Notes: generated by a model not told the origin, from the sequence alone. A DNA stretch of 64,000 bases from Microbacterium profundi (GCF_000763375.1 NZ_JPSY01000001.1:124001-188000); one strand, 5' to 3'; positions 43,484-55,695 are shown, counted from the stretch's first letter. Program-made: numbers and translations.

Positions 43484-44338
43484 TCAGGCTGGTGGCTGCG
43501 TCGGCGGTGCCGGTGGAGCGGCGGGCGGTGCCGGCGGAGTCGCGGGCGGCGTCGTCGGTGCGGCCGGCGGAGTGGCCGGTGCTGCCGGCGGCGTGGACGG
43601 TGCAGCCGGCGGCGGCGTCACGGGCCCTGCGGGAGGCGTCGCGGGGCCGGCCGGCGGCTGGTATCCGGGAGCAGCCGGCGGCTGGTAGCCGGGCGCAGCG
43701 GGCTGCTGGTAACCCGGAGCAGGCTGCTGGTATCCCTGCGGCGGACCGTATCCCTGCGGCGGTGCGTATCCCTGCGGGGCTGCGCCGTAGCCGGGGGCCG
43801 CACCGGGTGCGACCTGCGCCGAAGGCTGAACCGGGATGCCGTCCCACGCGGTGCGGTCGGCGAAGAACGCGTTGCCGCCCCAAGGGGAGGCCGGGATCTG
43901 CGGGTTCCAGCGCGACTTGTCGAACGCATTGATTCCGAGCCAGATGAGGGACGTGATGCCGGCGGTGATGATACCCAGGGCATACAGCACGACCCAGGCC
44001 GGAGTCTTGCCGAGCTTGAGACCGATGCGGTAAGCCGCGAGAGTCATGAGGGCGAAGGATGCGAGGCCGAGGACCTGGCCGATCACCGGGATCCAGCCGA
44101 GCACGATCGTCGCACCGATCGCGTAGAGGAACAACCACGGACTGAGGTCACCCAGCTTGAGGAAAACCATGCTGTTGTATACCGGGATCCACGCGCGCCA
44201 TTTACCCTGGACGCCGGCCTTTTCGAAGATCTTCATCATGAAGATCGAACCGATGACGTAGATGGCGACGGCGACGAGGAACCCGACGAGGTACACCGCC
44301 CCGAGTATCGCGAGGCCTTGGGAATCGTAGGAGGACAT
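43484..44338 (-). CDS. DUF5684-like membrane protein with Pro-rich tail
   Basis: A 284-residue protein of unknown function. The first ~150 residues contain four to five membrane segments and the block AGVQGKWRAWIPVYNSMVFLKLG, which resembles the DUF5684 family. From about residue 175 the sequence is a low-complexity tail of GYxPPQGY, APGYQPPA and PPAAPxTPPA repeats, likely exposed at one membrane face. Such tails often mediate partner binding. No enzyme motif is visible. An AAGGAT site lies upstream of ATG 44338, and a hairpin follows the stop. Confidence 0.75.
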   Translation of the reverse strand: MSSYDSQGLAILGAVYLVGFLVAVAIYVIGSIFMMKIFEKAGVQGKWRAWIPVYNSMVFLKLGDLSPWLFLYAIGATIVLGWIPVIGQVLGLASFALMTLAAYRIGLKLGKTPAWVVLYALGIITAGITSLIWLGINAFDKSRWNPQIPASPWGGNAFFADRTAWDGIPVQPSAQVAPGAAPGYGAAPQGYAPPQGYGPPQGYQQPAPGYQQPAAPGYQPPAAPGYQPPAGPATPPAGPVTPPPAAPSTPPAAPATPPAAPTTPPATPPAPPAAPPAPPTQPPA

Positions 44339-44481
44339 GAGACTCTCAATCCTTGAAGACAGGGAGCGAACCTCGCCCCCCGGTTACGAAGCCTTCGCTT
44401 CGCGCATTGGCCATGGTAGCGGGGTCATCCGCTCACTGGCAATGACACACTCACCCGCATCGTGATGTGTCGACACGACGC

Positions 44482-45228
44482 TCAGGTCTCCGTCACGAGC
44501 TCGAGCACGCCTGCCTGCTCCGCCTGCCGGATGATGATCGATCGTGCACGCGCCCATCCCTGCAGGGCTGCGAGGGAGCGCACCCTGGGTCGGTCCTCGG
44601 CCAGCGCTCGCACGAGTTCGCCCTTGGCCTTCTTGTTGAAGTGGTTGAGGGCACGTCCTTCACCTGTCACGACACGCACGTACGCGTACGGAACGGATGC
44701 CGGTACCGGGCCGAGTGCGACATAGGCCTCGCTGCGGAGGTCCAAGACGAACCCTGGCGCGTCTTGAGCCATCGCCTCTGACGTCGCGAGCGCCCAGTGC
44801 CGACGCAACGGCGCGATCCCGGGAAGCGACGTGCCCGCCGCGAGCCGATACGTCGGAATCGCATCGAGCGCGGCGATCGGACCGAACGGCGCCGAATGGA
44901 TCCACACGTGCCTGTCCAACCATCGCCTGGCAACGGCGTCCAACGACGTCGCATCCAGGGCATCGTAGAGAACGCCCGTGTAGCGGTCGACCGCGGCCAT
45001 GGTCGGCGCGGAACCCAGAGCGGCATTGTGGTCGATGTCGCCGAGTTGACGGTCGCTGAGCTTGTGCACGCGCCTGGCTGCGGCCGGATCCGCCGCGAGT
45101 CCTATGAGCGCCGTCACGACGGCAGTTCGTTCGGCAGCCAGAGCAGGCAGCGCGAGGGAGTCGATCGCCAACGGGGCACCCGACCCGCCTGGGCGCTTGG
45201 TCTCGGAGGGAGGGAGGAGTATTTTCAT
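44482..45228 (-). CDS. yaaA: Peroxide stress protein YaaA (DUF328)
   Basis: YaaA-family protein (248 aa). In E. coli the homologue lowers free iron and protects DNA during hydrogen peroxide stress. Family features are MKILLPPSETKR at the N-terminus, YTGVLYDALDA, and the C-terminal NHFNKKAKGELVRAL. It lies downstream of the ATP synthase terminator on the same strand. The 44339-44481 spacer below it holds no visible gene. Confidence 0.85.
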   Translation of the reverse strand: MKILLPPSETKRPGGSGAPLAIDSLALPALAAERTAVVTALIGLAADPAAARRVHKLSDRQLGDIDHNAALGSAPTMAAVDRYTGVLYDALDATSLDAVARRWLDRHVWIHSAPFGPIAALDAIPTYRLAAGTSLPGIAPLRRHWALATSEAMAQDAPGFVLDLRSEAYVALGPVPASVPYAYVRVVTGEGRALNHFNKKAKGELVRALAEDRPRVRSLAALQGWARARSIIIRQAEQAGVLELVTET

Positions 45229-45270
45229 GGGGCTCGAGATGCCGAATCAGATCGGTGGCAGCAGACGAGA

Positions 45271-45311
45271 ACGCGCCCGCCCGTCAACTCGAGGGTGACA
45301 GGCGGACGCGT
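45271..45311 (-). terminator. Terminator of the ATP synthase operon
   Basis: A 15-16 bp stem (CGCGTCCGCCTGTCA read on the transcript, with two G-U pairs) around a 9-base loop, 16 bases after the atpC stop. It has no U-tract, as is common in this group. Confidence 0.65.
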
Positions 45312-45326
45312 CCGTGATGATTGCGC

Positions 45327-45587
45327 TCAGGCGATGAGGGCCGCGTTGCCGGCGACGATCGTCAGCTGGCTGCCTTCCATGGAGAGGAAGCCGTCCTGCG
45401 CGTTCGCGAGCACTTTGCTGCCGTCGGCGCGCGTGATGCGCACCTGGCCCTCTGCGAGGATCGCCAGGATCGGCTCGTGACCGCTCATGATTCCGATCTC
45501 ACCCTCGACGGTCTTGGCGACGACGAGAGTCGCGTCTCCCGTCCAGACCTCCGCGTCCGCGGAGACGAGGCTGACGTTCAGAGCCAT
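45327..45587 (-). CDS. atpC: ATP synthase F1 subunit epsilon
   Basis: Small F1 subunit (86 aa) that links gamma to the c-ring. It has the N-terminal beta-sandwich (LNVSLVSADAEVWTGDA, GEIGIMSGHEPILAIL, FLSMEGSQLTIVAG). The C-terminal inhibitory helices of E. coli epsilon are missing, as in other short actinobacterial forms. It is the last gene of the operon, with a 2-base gap to atpD. Confidence 0.93.
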   Translation of the reverse strand: MALNVSLVSADAEVWTGDATLVVAKTVEGEIGIMSGHEPILAILAEGQVRITRADGSKVLANAQDGFLSMEGSQLTIVAGNAALIA

Positions 45588-45589
45588 GA

Positions 45590-47964
<2,375 letters not shown>

Positions 47965-47983
47965 GTTTCAGTACCTCACGCGA

Positions 47984-49624
47984 TTACGCGCGACGACCCT
48001 TGACGATCTTCTCCTGGTTGACGTCGTCCACGTCCTGGGCTGCGTGCTCCTCATGGCCCACGGCGCCGATGGACTGGCCCTTGCCACCCTGGAACTCGAG
48101 CAGGAAAGCGTCGACCTGCTTCTCCAGTTCGGCCGCGGTGTCGTCATCGAGGACGTTCGTCTCGCGCAGGGTGTCGAGCACCTTGGTGTTGCGTCGCAGG
48201 TGATCGAGGAGCTCGCGCTCGAAGCGCAGCACATCGGAGACCTCGAGCTTGTCGAGCTTGCCCTTGGTGCCGGCCCAGATCGAGACGACCTGGTCTTCGA
48301 CGGGGTACGGCGAGTACTGCGGCTGCTTGAGCAGCTCGGTCAGACGAGCACCCCGATCGAGCTGACGACGTGAGGTCGCGTCGAGGTCGCTCGCGAACAT
48401 CGCGAAGGCCTCGAGCGATCGGTACTGCGCAAGTTCCAGCTTCAGCGTTCCGGAGACCTTCTTGATGCTCTTGACCTGAGCGTCACCACCGACACGGGAC
48501 ACCGAGATGCCCACATCGACCGCAGGGCGCTGGTTGGCGTTGAAGAGGTCGGACTGCAGGAAGATCTGGCCATCGGTGATCGAGATCACGTTGGTCGGGA
48601 TGTACGCCGAGACGTCGTTCGCCTTGGTCTCGATGATCGGGAGACCCGTCATCGAACCGGCACCGAGCTCGTCGGACAGCTTCGCGCAACGCTCCAGCAG
48701 ACGGGAGTGCAGGTAGAAGACGTCGCCAGGGTATGCCTCGCGGCCCGGCGGACGGCGCAGGAGGAGCGAGACGGCGCGGTACGCCTCTGCCTGCTTCGAC
48801 AGGTCATCGAAGATGATGAGGACGTGCTTGCCGCTGTACATCCAGTGCTGGCCGATCGCGGATCCGGTGTAGGGCGCGATGTACTTGAAACCGGCCGGGT
48901 CGGAGGCAGGAGCGGCGACGATGGTGGTGTACTCCATCGCTCCGGCGTCCTCGAGCGCACCCTTGACGGAGGCGATCGTGGAACCCTTCTGACCGATGGC
49001 GACGTAGATGCAGCGCACCTGCTTGTCGACATCGCCGGAGGCCCAGTTGTCCTTCTGGTTGATGATCGTGTCGATCGCGATGGCCGTCTTGCCGGTCTGG
49101 CGGTCGCCGATGATGAGCTGACGCTGGCCGCGGCCGACGGGGATCATGGCGTCGATGGCCTTGATTCCGGTCTGCATCGGCTCGTGCACGCTCTTTCGCT
49201 GCATGACACCCGGTGCCTGCAGCTCGAGCTCACGACGTCCCTCCGATGCGATCTCGCCGAGGCCGTCGATCGGGTTGCCGAGCGGGTCGACCACGCGTCC
49301 GAGGTAGCCGTCGCCGACAGCGACCGAGAGGACCTCGCCGGTGCGGCGGACTTCCTGACCGGCCTGGATCCCGGCGAAGTCGCCGAGCACCACGGTGCCG
49401 ATCTCGCTCTCGTCAAGGTTCAACGCGAGGCCCTGCGTGCCGTTGTCGAACGTCAGGAGCTCGTTCGCCATCACGCCCGGCAGCCCCTCGATGTGGGCGA
49501 TGCCGTCTGCCGCGTCGATGACGGTGCCGACCTCGGTCGCTGCGGCGCCTGTGGGCTCGTACGCAGCGGCGAAGTCCTTCAGCGCGTCACGGATGACGTC
49601 GGGGCTGATCGATAGTTCTGCCAT
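47984..49624 (-). CDS. atpA: ATP synthase F1 subunit alpha
   Basis: Non-catalytic nucleotide-binding F1 subunit (546 aa). The Walker A motif is [13 protein letters not shown], and the alpha/beta signature lies in [14 protein letters not shown]. It is longer than E. coli alpha (513 aa), with a C-terminal extension ([29 protein letters not shown]) like those described in other actinobacteria. ATG 49624 is preceded by GGGAAG. A longer frame toward 49756 runs into atpH and is rejected. Confidence 0.97.
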   Translation of the reverse strand: MAELSISPDVIRDALKDFAAAYEPTGAAATEVGTVIDAADGIAHIEGLPGVMANELLTFDNGTQGLALNLDESEIGTVVLGDFAGIQAGQEVRRTGEVLSVAVGDGYLGRVVDPLGNPIDGLGEIASEGRRELELQAPGVMQRKSVHEPMQTGIKAIDAMIPVGRGQRQLIIGDRQTGKTAIAIDTIINQKDNWASGDVDKQVRCIYVAIGQKGSTIASVKGALEDAGAMEYTTIVAAPASDPAGFKYIAPYTGSAIGQHWMYSGKHVLIIFDDLSKQAEAYRAVSLLLRRPPGREAYPGDVFYLHSRLLERCAKLSDELGAGSMTGLPIIETKANDVSAYIPTNVISITDGQIFLQSDLFNANQRPAVDVGISVSRVGGDAQVKSIKKVSGTLKLELAQYRSLEAFAMFASDLDATSRRQLDRGARLTELLKQPQYSPYPVEDQVVSIWAGTKGKLDKLEVSDVLRFERELLDHLRRNTKVLDTLRETNVLDDDTAAELEKQVDAFLLEFQGGKGQSIGAVGHEEHAAQDVDDVNQEKIVKGRRA

Positions 49625-49676
49625 TGTCTTCCCTTTGTATTGAGAGAGTCTGCGCGGTTCCCCGCGCGAAGTCGTA

Positions 49677-50465
49677 TTAGCCCGCGAGCTTCTGTCGAAG
49701 ATCGGCGAGCCGCGCGGAGATGCTGCCGTCGATGACGTCATCGGCGATCTGCACACGCAGTCCGCCCACGACGGTGGGGTCGATCACTTCGTTGATCGAG
49801 ACCTGGCCGTCATAGCGCGCTGCCAGCGCGTCGCCGAGACGGGTGCGCTGCGCGGCGGACAGTGGGGTCGCGGTCTGAACCGTGGCCACGATGCGGTCGC
49901 CCTGCGCCGAGACGATCTTCATCGCACGGTTCAGCAGCTGACGGACGCGACGTCCGCGTGGCTGCCGGACGAGCGAGGAGACGATCAGCGTCGTCGGTGC
50001 ACTCGCCGTGCCGCCGATCAGCTTCTCGACGAGCGCGCCCTTCGCATCGTCGTCGCCCAACCGGGTTCCGAGCGCGAGCTCGAGCTCCGGGTTCGCGGCG
50101 ATGACGCGGAGGAAAGAGAACAGCTCGCCTTCGATGTCGACCGCGGGCTCGGCGATGGCTGCGGCGCGGATCGCGAGTTCCTCGATCCCGGAGACGAGGC
50201 CGTCCACGTCGGACCACCTCTCCCCGACTGCAGCAGAGAGCACCTGACGCGTGGTGTCCGACAGTGTGCCGAAGACCGTCGCGACGACCTGCTCACGCAG
50301 GCCCGCAGGAGCAGCCGAGTCGGCCAGCGCGCCGCTCAGCTGACCGGATTCGCCCACCAGACGCGCCACGGTGAAGAGCTCACCGGCCGTGTCGAGGGTG
50401 ACGTCCTTCGCCTGAGCGAGGGCCGCCGTCGAAGCCGCGAGCGCCTGAGTGGTCGCGCTGCCCAT
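49677..50465 (-). CDS. atpH: ATP synthase subunit delta
   Basis: Peripheral-stalk subunit (262 aa) linking the F1 head to subunit b. The N-terminal helical domain has [18 protein letters not shown], and the C-terminal part ends in [29 protein letters not shown], the delta signature. Its ATG shares one base with the atpF TGA, so the two are coupled. It is not fused to a b-type domain, unlike the b-delta fusion of mycobacteria. Confidence 0.94.
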   Translation of the reverse strand: MGSATTQALAASTAALAQAKDVTLDTAGELFTVARLVGESGQLSGALADSAAPAGLREQVVATVFGTLSDTTRQVLSAAVGERWSDVDGLVSGIEELAIRAAAIAEPAVDIEGELFSFLRVIAANPELELALGTRLGDDDAKGALVEKLIGGTASAPTTLIVSSLVRQPRGRRVRQLLNRAMKIVSAQGDRIVATVQTATPLSAAQRTRLGDALAARYDGQVSINEVIDPTVVGGLRVQIADDVIDGSISARLADLRQKLAG

Positions 50466-51031
50466 CAGGAAGCCCCGCCCGGTACCTGAGCCTGTCGAAG
50501 ATCTGACGCCTCGAGGTCTGCGAGGAAGCGATCCACGACAGCGGTCGCACGCGCATCATCCGAGAGGGTCTCGCCGACCACGCCACCGGCGAGGTCGATC
50601 GCGAGCGTGCCGACCTCGGAGCGCAGCGCGACGAGCGTCGTCTGACGCTCCGCCTCGATCTGCGCGTGCGCGGCTGCGGTGACGCGTGCGGCCTCGACCG
50701 TCGCGGCATCCTTCGCCTCGGCGACGATCTTCCTGCTGTCCTCACGGGCAGCCTCACGGATCTCACCGGCCTCGGTACGAGCCTCGGCGAGCTGACGCGT
50801 GTACTCCTCGAGAGCCGCCTCAGCCTGCTTCTGCGCTTCGTCGGCCTTGGCGATGTTGCCCTCGATGGCGGCGGAGCGCTCGTCGAGCATCTTCGCCACA
50901 TTCGGGAGAGCGACCTTCCAGGCCACGATCAGGATGATGACGAAGCAGACGGCTGACCAGACGATGTCGTACGTCGCCGGCAGAAGCGGGTTCTGCTCCT
51001 CGGCTGCGAGCGTGACAAGAGCGTTCAGCAT
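50465..51031 (-). CDS. atpF: ATP synthase Fo subunit b
   Basis: Peripheral-stalk membrane subunit (188 aa). One N-terminal membrane helix (TYDIVWSAVCFVIILIVAWKVALP) is followed by a long Ala/Glu-rich coiled coil. The last residues (LRQAQVPGGAS) are encoded by a dispersed 20-bp repeat, so the repeat forms the coding end of this protein. The start is ATG 51031. Confidence 0.94.
   Translation of the reverse strand: MLNALVTLAAEEQNPLLPATYDIVWSAVCFVIILIVAWKVALPNVAKMLDERSAAIEGNIAKADEAQKQAEAALEEYTRQLAEARTEAGEIREAAREDSRKIVAEAKDAATVEAARVTAAAHAQIEAERQTTLVALRSEVGTLAIDLAGGVVGETLSDDARATAVVDRFLADLEASDLRQAQVPGGAS
50481..50500 (-). repeat. Dispersed 20-bp repeat, copy 3, inside the atpF 3' end
   Basis: Read on the minus strand it is CTTCGACAGGCTCAGGTACC, one base off consensus. 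It lies in frame within the last codons of atpF, encoding part of LRQAQVPG. Confidence 0.65.
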
Positions 51032-51059
51032 CCTGTCTCCTTACGTGTGGGTGAGAGGA

Positions 51060-51320
<261 letters not shown>

Positions 51321-51347
51321 TCATTGAGGGGAGCTGGCGCGCCCCGA

Positions 51348-52148
51348 TTAGTGTTCGTCCGCGACTGCGAGCTGAATGTAGACCGCGGTGAGGATGGTGA
51401 AGACGTACGCCTGGAGGAACGCCACCAGGATCTCGAAGGCCGTGAAGGCGAAGCCGAAGGCGAGCGTTCCCGCTCCCAGCACAGACCAGAAGCCGCCCAT
51501 CGAGAAGATGAAGAACTGGGTCGCCGCGAAGAACAGCACCAGCATGAGGTGGCCGACCATCATGTTCATCAGCAGTCGCAGCGTGAGCGTGACCGGACGG
51601 ACGATGAAGGTCGAGATGAACTCCAGCGGCGCGACGATGATGTACAGGAACGGCGGCACTCCGGGCGGGAAGAGCGAGTTGCGGATGAAGTGCCAGACGC
51701 CCTTGCGCACGCCGGCGTAGATGAACGCGACGTAGGAGATCACCGCGAGCATCAGCGGCACGGCGATGATGCTCGTGCCTGCGATGTTCAGGAACGGGAT
51801 GACACCCGTGATGTTCATGAACAGCACCATGAAGAAGATCGTGGTGAGCAGCGGGAGGAAGCGGTCGCCGTCTTTCTTGCCGATCATGTCGTGCGCGATG
51901 TTGACGCGGACGAGGTCGAAGAGCATCTCGATGACGCCCTGGCCGCGGCCGGGGATCAGCTTGAGCTTGCGCGTGCCGAGCCAGAGGATGAGAACCACGA
52001 CGATCGTCGCCAGAAACTGCACCAGGTGGATGCGGTTCACTGAGAGCGGGCCGATCGAGAAGAGGATCTCCGGAAAGAACTCTGCGATCGACGGTGGTTG
52101 GAATTCGTCCGTTGCGAGACGGACGAGGAGGCTCGCGGCGTGAGTCAA
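51348..52148 (-). CDS. atpB: ATP synthase Fo subunit a
   Basis: Stator proton-channel subunit (266 aa) with five to six membrane helices. The essential Arg is in TLTLRLLMNMMVGH, and the conserved end helix is in LQAYVFTILTAVYI. The start is TTG 52148, preceded by GGAG at normal spacing; no ATG lies nearby. It is the first structural gene of the operon. Confidence 0.94.
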   Translation of the reverse strand: MTHAASLLVRLATDEFQPPSIAEFFPEILFSIGPLSVNRIHLVQFLATIVVVLILWLGTRKLKLIPGRGQGVIEMLFDLVRVNIAHDMIGKKDGDRFLPLLTTIFFMVLFMNITGVIPFLNIAGTSIIAVPLMLAVISYVAFIYAGVRKGVWHFIRNSLFPPGVPPFLYIIVAPLEFISTFIVRPVTLTLRLLMNMMVGHLMLVLFFAATQFFIFSMGGFWSVLGAGTLAFGFAFTAFEILVAFLQAYVFTILTAVYIQLAVADEH

Positions 52149-52263
52149 CGTTGCTCCAGCTTCGGGGCATCGACCAGGATCGACGCGACGATTTGGGTGG
52201 GGAGTTCTAGCTGAGTCGGAGCATCTCGCACGACGCGAAAGCTCGCCCAGCGAACCCGGAATC

Positions 52264-52269
52264 AGACTA
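52264..52269 (-). promoter_or_regulatory. Candidate promoter -10 of the atp operon
   Basis: TAGTCT on the minus strand in the 138-base spacer upstream of atpB. A GTGACG-like -35 lies about 15 bases further up. The leader would be about 110 bases. Confidence 0.35.
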
Positions 52270-52286
52270 TCAAGATTTTCCCAGCG

Positions 52287-52769
52287 TCACGAATCCTCGC
52301 GGTCTTCGGGGTTGGATTCCGGCAGCGAGACGTCTGAGACGTACGGCATGCGCATCCGCGTGAACACGACGGCGTCGATCACCAGGCTCACCACGATCCC
52401 GGCGACGAGCGCGAGGAAGATGATCAGCGGGACTACCCAGTCCTGCCCGCGCAGGATCACGATGGCGACGACGAACACGACCAGTTTGAGCAACCAGCTG
52501 CCCATCACGATCCCGAAGAAGACCGTCGCGAACATCTCCCTGCCGTACCAGCGGTTCGCGATCAGCACGCTCAGCGGGGTCAGCGCCAGGAAGACGATGG
52601 CGAGGGCGACACCTGCCAGCCCACTCCACAGCCCATCAGCGCCCGCGACGAGGAAGCCGATGCCCCCGCCGAGGATGACGAGAACGATCGCGGCGATGCC
52701 CGTCCAGATCAGCACCTGCCGCAGCATCGAGGTGATCGCGGGCATCGGACGTTTCGGTGTGTCGCTCAT
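52287..52769 (-). CDS. AtpI-like membrane protein
   Basis: A 160-residue protein with four membrane segments, directly upstream of the ATP synthase genes. Position and topology match the AtpI/UncI-like proteins that assist c-ring assembly. Its sequence has LTPLSVLIANRWYGREMF and FFGIVMGSWLLKLVVFV. It overlaps the WecA-like gene by four bases, so it belongs to that transcript. The AtpI assignment rests mainly on position. Confidence 0.72.
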   Translation of the reverse strand: MSDTPKRPMPAITSMLRQVLIWTGIAAIVLVILGGGIGFLVAGADGLWSGLAGVALAIVFLALTPLSVLIANRWYGREMFATVFFGIVMGSWLLKLVVFVVAIVILRGQDWVVPLIIFLALVAGIVVSLVIDAVVFTRMRMPYVSDVSLPESNPEDREDS

Positions 52770-53992
52770 CGGTTCTCCGGAGAAGGTGTCGGCACGGTGG
52801 CTGAAGGATCAGTGGCTGAAGGATCAGTGGCTGAAGGATCAGTGGGTGGCAGATCGGTCGGCACGCTCGGAGCGCGCCGGGTGGGAAGCAGAGTGACGAG
52901 GAGGCATGCTGCGACCCCCACCACGCCGAAGGCGACACCGGGGAGGTACTGGCCTGGCCAGTCCTCACGCGATCCGATGTACATGAGCAGCACGGCGAGC
53001 GAGATCACGGCCGTCCATGCGTAGAAGATCAGGACGGCGTCGCGGTCGCGGTGACCGAGATCCAGCATCCGATGGTGCAGGTGCTTGCGGTCCGGCGAGA
53101 AGGGCGACCTGCCGGCCCTCATGCGCCGGAACACGGCAAGACCGAAATCGAGCAACGGCAGCATGACGACCACGAGCGGCAGCAGGATCGGGATGAAGGC
53201 GCCGAGCAGCTGCGAGCGGCCGAATTCCTCCGGGTCCATCGCACTCGAGGACATCTGGCCGGTGAGCGCGATCGCGGATGTCGCCATCAGCAGGCCGATC
53301 ACCAGGGCACCCGAGTCGCCCATGAACAGCTTCGCCGGGCTCCAGTTCAAGGGCAGGAAACCGATGCAGGCGCCGATCACGACGGCGGCGAGGAATGACG
53401 CCAGGTTGAAGTAGCTGCTGGTTCCCGTGTCGCGCGTGAGGATGTACGAATATGCGAAGAACACACCGTTGGCGATGAGGCAGACGCCCGCGACCAGTCC
53501 GTCGAGTCCGTCGATGAAGTTGACCGCGTTCATGACGACGACGATCGCGAACATCGTCACGGCGATGCTCAGCCAACTGGAGACGATGACCATCTCTCCG
53601 AGCGGCAGCGAGAGGATCTGCAGCCCGCCGAGCACCGTGATGATCCCGGCAGCGAGGAACTGCACGCCGAGCTTGATGAACCAGTCGAGATCCCAGAGGT
53701 CATCGATCACGCCGATGATGGCGATGAGCAGCGCGGCGCCGAGCACGGCCCACATCGTCTGCGGCGGCACCCACATGATGCTGAAGAACGGATTCGCCGC
53801 GGACACGCCGATGGCGGCGGCGATACCGAGGAACATCGCCACTCCCCCGAGCCGCGGCGTGGGAGTCGTATGAACGTCGCGTTCCCGGATGCCGGGATAC
53901 AGCTTGAAGCGCAGGCTGAGCTGCCAGACCACCCATGACATCACGAGCGTGACGGTCGCGGTGAGGATGATCGTGAAGAGGTACTGCTTCAC
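52766..53992 (-). CDS. wecA: Undecaprenyl-phosphate GlcNAc-1-phosphate transferase (WecA/TagO type)
   Basis: Polytopic enzyme (408 aa, about 11 membrane helices) that starts wall glycopolymer synthesis by loading GlcNAc-phosphate onto undecaprenyl phosphate. Catalytic motifs are IGVIDDLWDLD, NAVNFIDGLDGLV, FMGDSGALVIG and DRKHLHHRMLDLGH. The C-terminal tail contains three tandem copies of TDPSA, encoded by 15-bp repeats. It overlaps tsaC upstream and the AtpI-like gene downstream by four bases each. Confidence 0.9.
   Translation of the reverse strand: MKQYLFTIILTATVTLVMSWVVWQLSLRFKLYPGIRERDVHTTPTPRLGGVAMFLGIAAAIGVSAANPFFSIMWVPPQTMWAVLGAALLIAIIGVIDDLWDLDWFIKLGVQFLAAGIITVLGGLQILSLPLGEMVIVSSWLSIAVTMFAIVVVMNAVNFIDGLDGLVAGVCLIANGVFFAYSYILTRDTGTSSYFNLASFLAAVVIGACIGFLPLNWSPAKLFMGDSGALVIGLLMATSAIALTGQMSSSAMDPEEFGRSQLLGAFIPILLPLVVVMLPLLDFGLAVFRRMRAGRSPFSPDRKHLHHRMLDLGHRDRDAVLIFYAWTAVISLAVLLMYIGSREDWPGQYLPGVAFGVVGVAACLLVTLLPTRRAPSVPTDLPPTDPSATDPSATDPSATVPTPSPENR
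52797..52841. repeat. 15-bp tandem repeat in the wecA 3' end (3 copies)
   Basis: GTGGCTGAAGGATCA is repeated three times without change, then a degenerate copy follows. In the wecA frame it encodes the pentapeptide repeat ATDPS. Perfect tandem copies suggest recent expansion and possible length variation between strains. Confidence 0.85.
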
Positions 53993-54678
53993 GCCGCGCC
54001 GTCCGGCGCATCCAGCAGGTCGCCGATGACGCCGCGCAACTGCTTCATCGTCACGGCACCCTCACGAAGGAGCCGGATCCGCGCGTCTCCCTCACCGTCG
54101 CCTCGACGAACGAGCGATGTGGCGTCGATGATCGTGGATGCCACGCCCGTCGCGCTCATGCCGCCGTCGAGATAGACCGCGACGCTGTCGCCCAGCATCC
54201 GCTCCGCGCCCTCGGCGGAGATGGCAGCGGACTCCCCGGTGAGGTTCGCGCTCGACACGGCGAGAGGACCGGTCTCCTCGAGGAGCTCGAGCGCCACTCG
54301 CTGGTCGGGCATGCGCACCGCGACGGTTCCCAGCGTGTCGCCGAGATCCCACGCGAGCGAAGGCTGCGCGGGCAGGACGATGGTCAGTCCGCCGGGCCAG
54401 AACTCGTCGACGAGCTTCTGCACCGGCTCAGGGATCTCCTCCACGAGGGCGGCAAGCGCCGCCTGACCGGCCACGAGCACAGGCGGCGGCTGATTGCGGC
54501 CACGGCCCTTCGCATCCAGCAGCCGCTGGACGGCAGACGGCGTGAACGCGTCGGCGGCGATGCCGTAGACCGTGTCGGTGGGCATGACGATGAGCTCGCC
54601 CCTGGCGATCGCCTGACGAGCGTGGCGCATTCCGGCGAGCAGCTGTGCCTCATCGCGGCAATCGAAGACAGAGGACAT
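53989..54678 (-). CDS. tsaC: L-threonylcarbamoyladenylate synthase (Sua5/TsaC)
   Basis: Makes threonylcarbamoyl-AMP for the t6A37 modification of ANN-decoding tRNAs (229 aa). The YrdC fold has IVMPTDTVYGIAADAF, WPGGLTIVLPA, VAVRMPDQ and PLAVSSANLTGE. It lacks the extra Sua5 C-terminal domain. The start is ATG 54678, with a strong TAGAAT -10 element nine bases upstream. prmC lies upstream on the same strand after a 47-base gap. Confidence 0.92.
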   Translation of the reverse strand: MSSVFDCRDEAQLLAGMRHARQAIARGELIVMPTDTVYGIAADAFTPSAVQRLLDAKGRGRNQPPPVLVAGQAALAALVEEIPEPVQKLVDEFWPGGLTIVLPAQPSLAWDLGDTLGTVAVRMPDQRVALELLEETGPLAVSSANLTGESAAISAEGAERMLGDSVAVYLDGGMSATGVASTIIDATSLVRRGDGEGDARIRLLREGAVTMKQLRGVIGDLLDAPDGAA

Positions 54679-54687
54679 GACCCCACC

Positions 54688-54693
54688 ATTCTA
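54688..54693 (-). promoter_or_regulatory. -10 element of the tsaC-wecA transcript
   Basis: TAGAAT on the minus strand, 9 bases before the tsaC ATG, giving a leader of only 2-3 bases. Confidence 0.5.
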
Positions 54694-54725
54694 GGTGCAC
54701 GAGCACGGCCGAGCCTGCGGAATGC

Positions 54726-55586
54726 TCAGGGGCGCAGCGCCGTCGTCGCCCTGTCCCGGTGCGTCAGATCGGGATGCGTCCTCGGCACCCGCCAGCCGTC
54801 GGCGGCGAGAAGGCTGCGGACCGCCTCGCCCTGGAGCTCGCCGTGCTCGATCACCAGCAGCCCGCCCGGGCGGAGGAGTGCGAGCGCCCTCGTGCTCAGA
54901 ACCCGTACGATGTCGAGGCCGTCCGGCCCGCCGTACAGTGCCATCGCGGGGTCGAACAACCGCACTTCCGGGTCCCGAGGGATCGCATCATCCGGCACAT
55001 ACGGCGGGTTCGAGATCACGACGGATGCCGTGCCGTCGAGCTCTCGGAGGGAGTCGGTCAGGTCTCCCTGCACGAGAGTGAGGTTCTCGGCGTCCGCCGT
55101 GTTGCGCACCGCCCACGCATGAGCGTCGGGCGAGAGCTCGACGGCGAACACACGCGAGTGCGGCACCTCCGTGGCCATCGCCATGGCGATGGCGCCGCTT
55201 CCAGTGCACAAATCCACACCGATCGGCGCCGGGTCCGCGGCGTTGGACAGCGCGTCGATCGCGAACTGGACGACGATCTCCGTCTCGGGTCGCGGCACGA
55301 ACACACCGGGACCCACCGCGAGTTCGAGGTGCCGGAACGGCGCCACGCCGGTCAGGTGCTGCAGCGGCTCACGCGCCGCACGGCGCGTGACCAGAGCCTC
55401 GAAGGCGACGACTTCCTGCTCGCCGACGGTGTCCCCGCGCACGATCGCAGCCTGCACCGCGCCCCTGCGCAGTCCTCGGATGTGACCTGCCAGCAGTTCG
55501 GCGTCCACGAGCGGGTCTGGCACGCCGGCCATGGCAAGACGCTCGGCGGCGGAGCGGACGACAGCTGCGAGGGTCATTTCGGCCAT
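54726..55586 (-). CDS. prmC: Release factor glutamine N5-methyltransferase
   Basis: Methylates the GGQ glutamine of RF1 and RF2 (286 aa). The N-terminal helical domain has PLQHLTGVAPF, and the SAM domain has GVDLCTGSGAIAMAMA. The substrate motif is VVISNPPYVP. ATG 55586 is supported by a TACGCT -10 element exactly 6 bases upstream; an in-frame ATG at 55577 is also possible. prfA, its substrate, is encoded 2 kb away on the same strand, with the cysK-cysE and holin genes between. Confidence 0.93.
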   Translation of the reverse strand: MAEMTLAAVVRSAAERLAMAGVPDPLVDAELLAGHIRGLRRGAVQAAIVRGDTVGEQEVVAFEALVTRRAAREPLQHLTGVAPFRHLELAVGPGVFVPRPETEIVVQFAIDALSNAADPAPIGVDLCTGSGAIAMAMATEVPHSRVFAVELSPDAHAWAVRNTADAENLTLVQGDLTDSLRELDGTASVVISNPPYVPDDAIPRDPEVRLFDPAMALYGGPDGLDIVRVLSTRALALLRPGGLLVIEHGELQGEAVRSLLAADGWRVPRTHPDLTHRDRATTALRP

Positions 55587-55592
55587 CCTCTC

Positions 55593-55598
55593 AGCGTA
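55593..55598 (-). promoter_or_regulatory. -10 element of leaderless prmC transcript
   Basis: TACGCT on the minus strand, 6 bases before ATG 55586. Confidence 0.5.
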
Positions 55599-55654
55599 CG
55601 GTGCGGCCCGTGCCGTCACCTGACACAAATGCGCCGGGGATGCATCGCCTCGAA

Positions 55655-55660
55655 TAGGCT
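55655..55660 (+). promoter_or_regulatory. Candidate -10 element for cysK
   Basis: TAGGCT, giving a leader of about 30 bases before the cysK ATG at 55696, with GAAAGG as ribosome site. Confidence 0.45.
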
Positions 55661-55695
55661 TGCCGTGCAACGTTCCGCGAACGAAAGGCCAGCAC

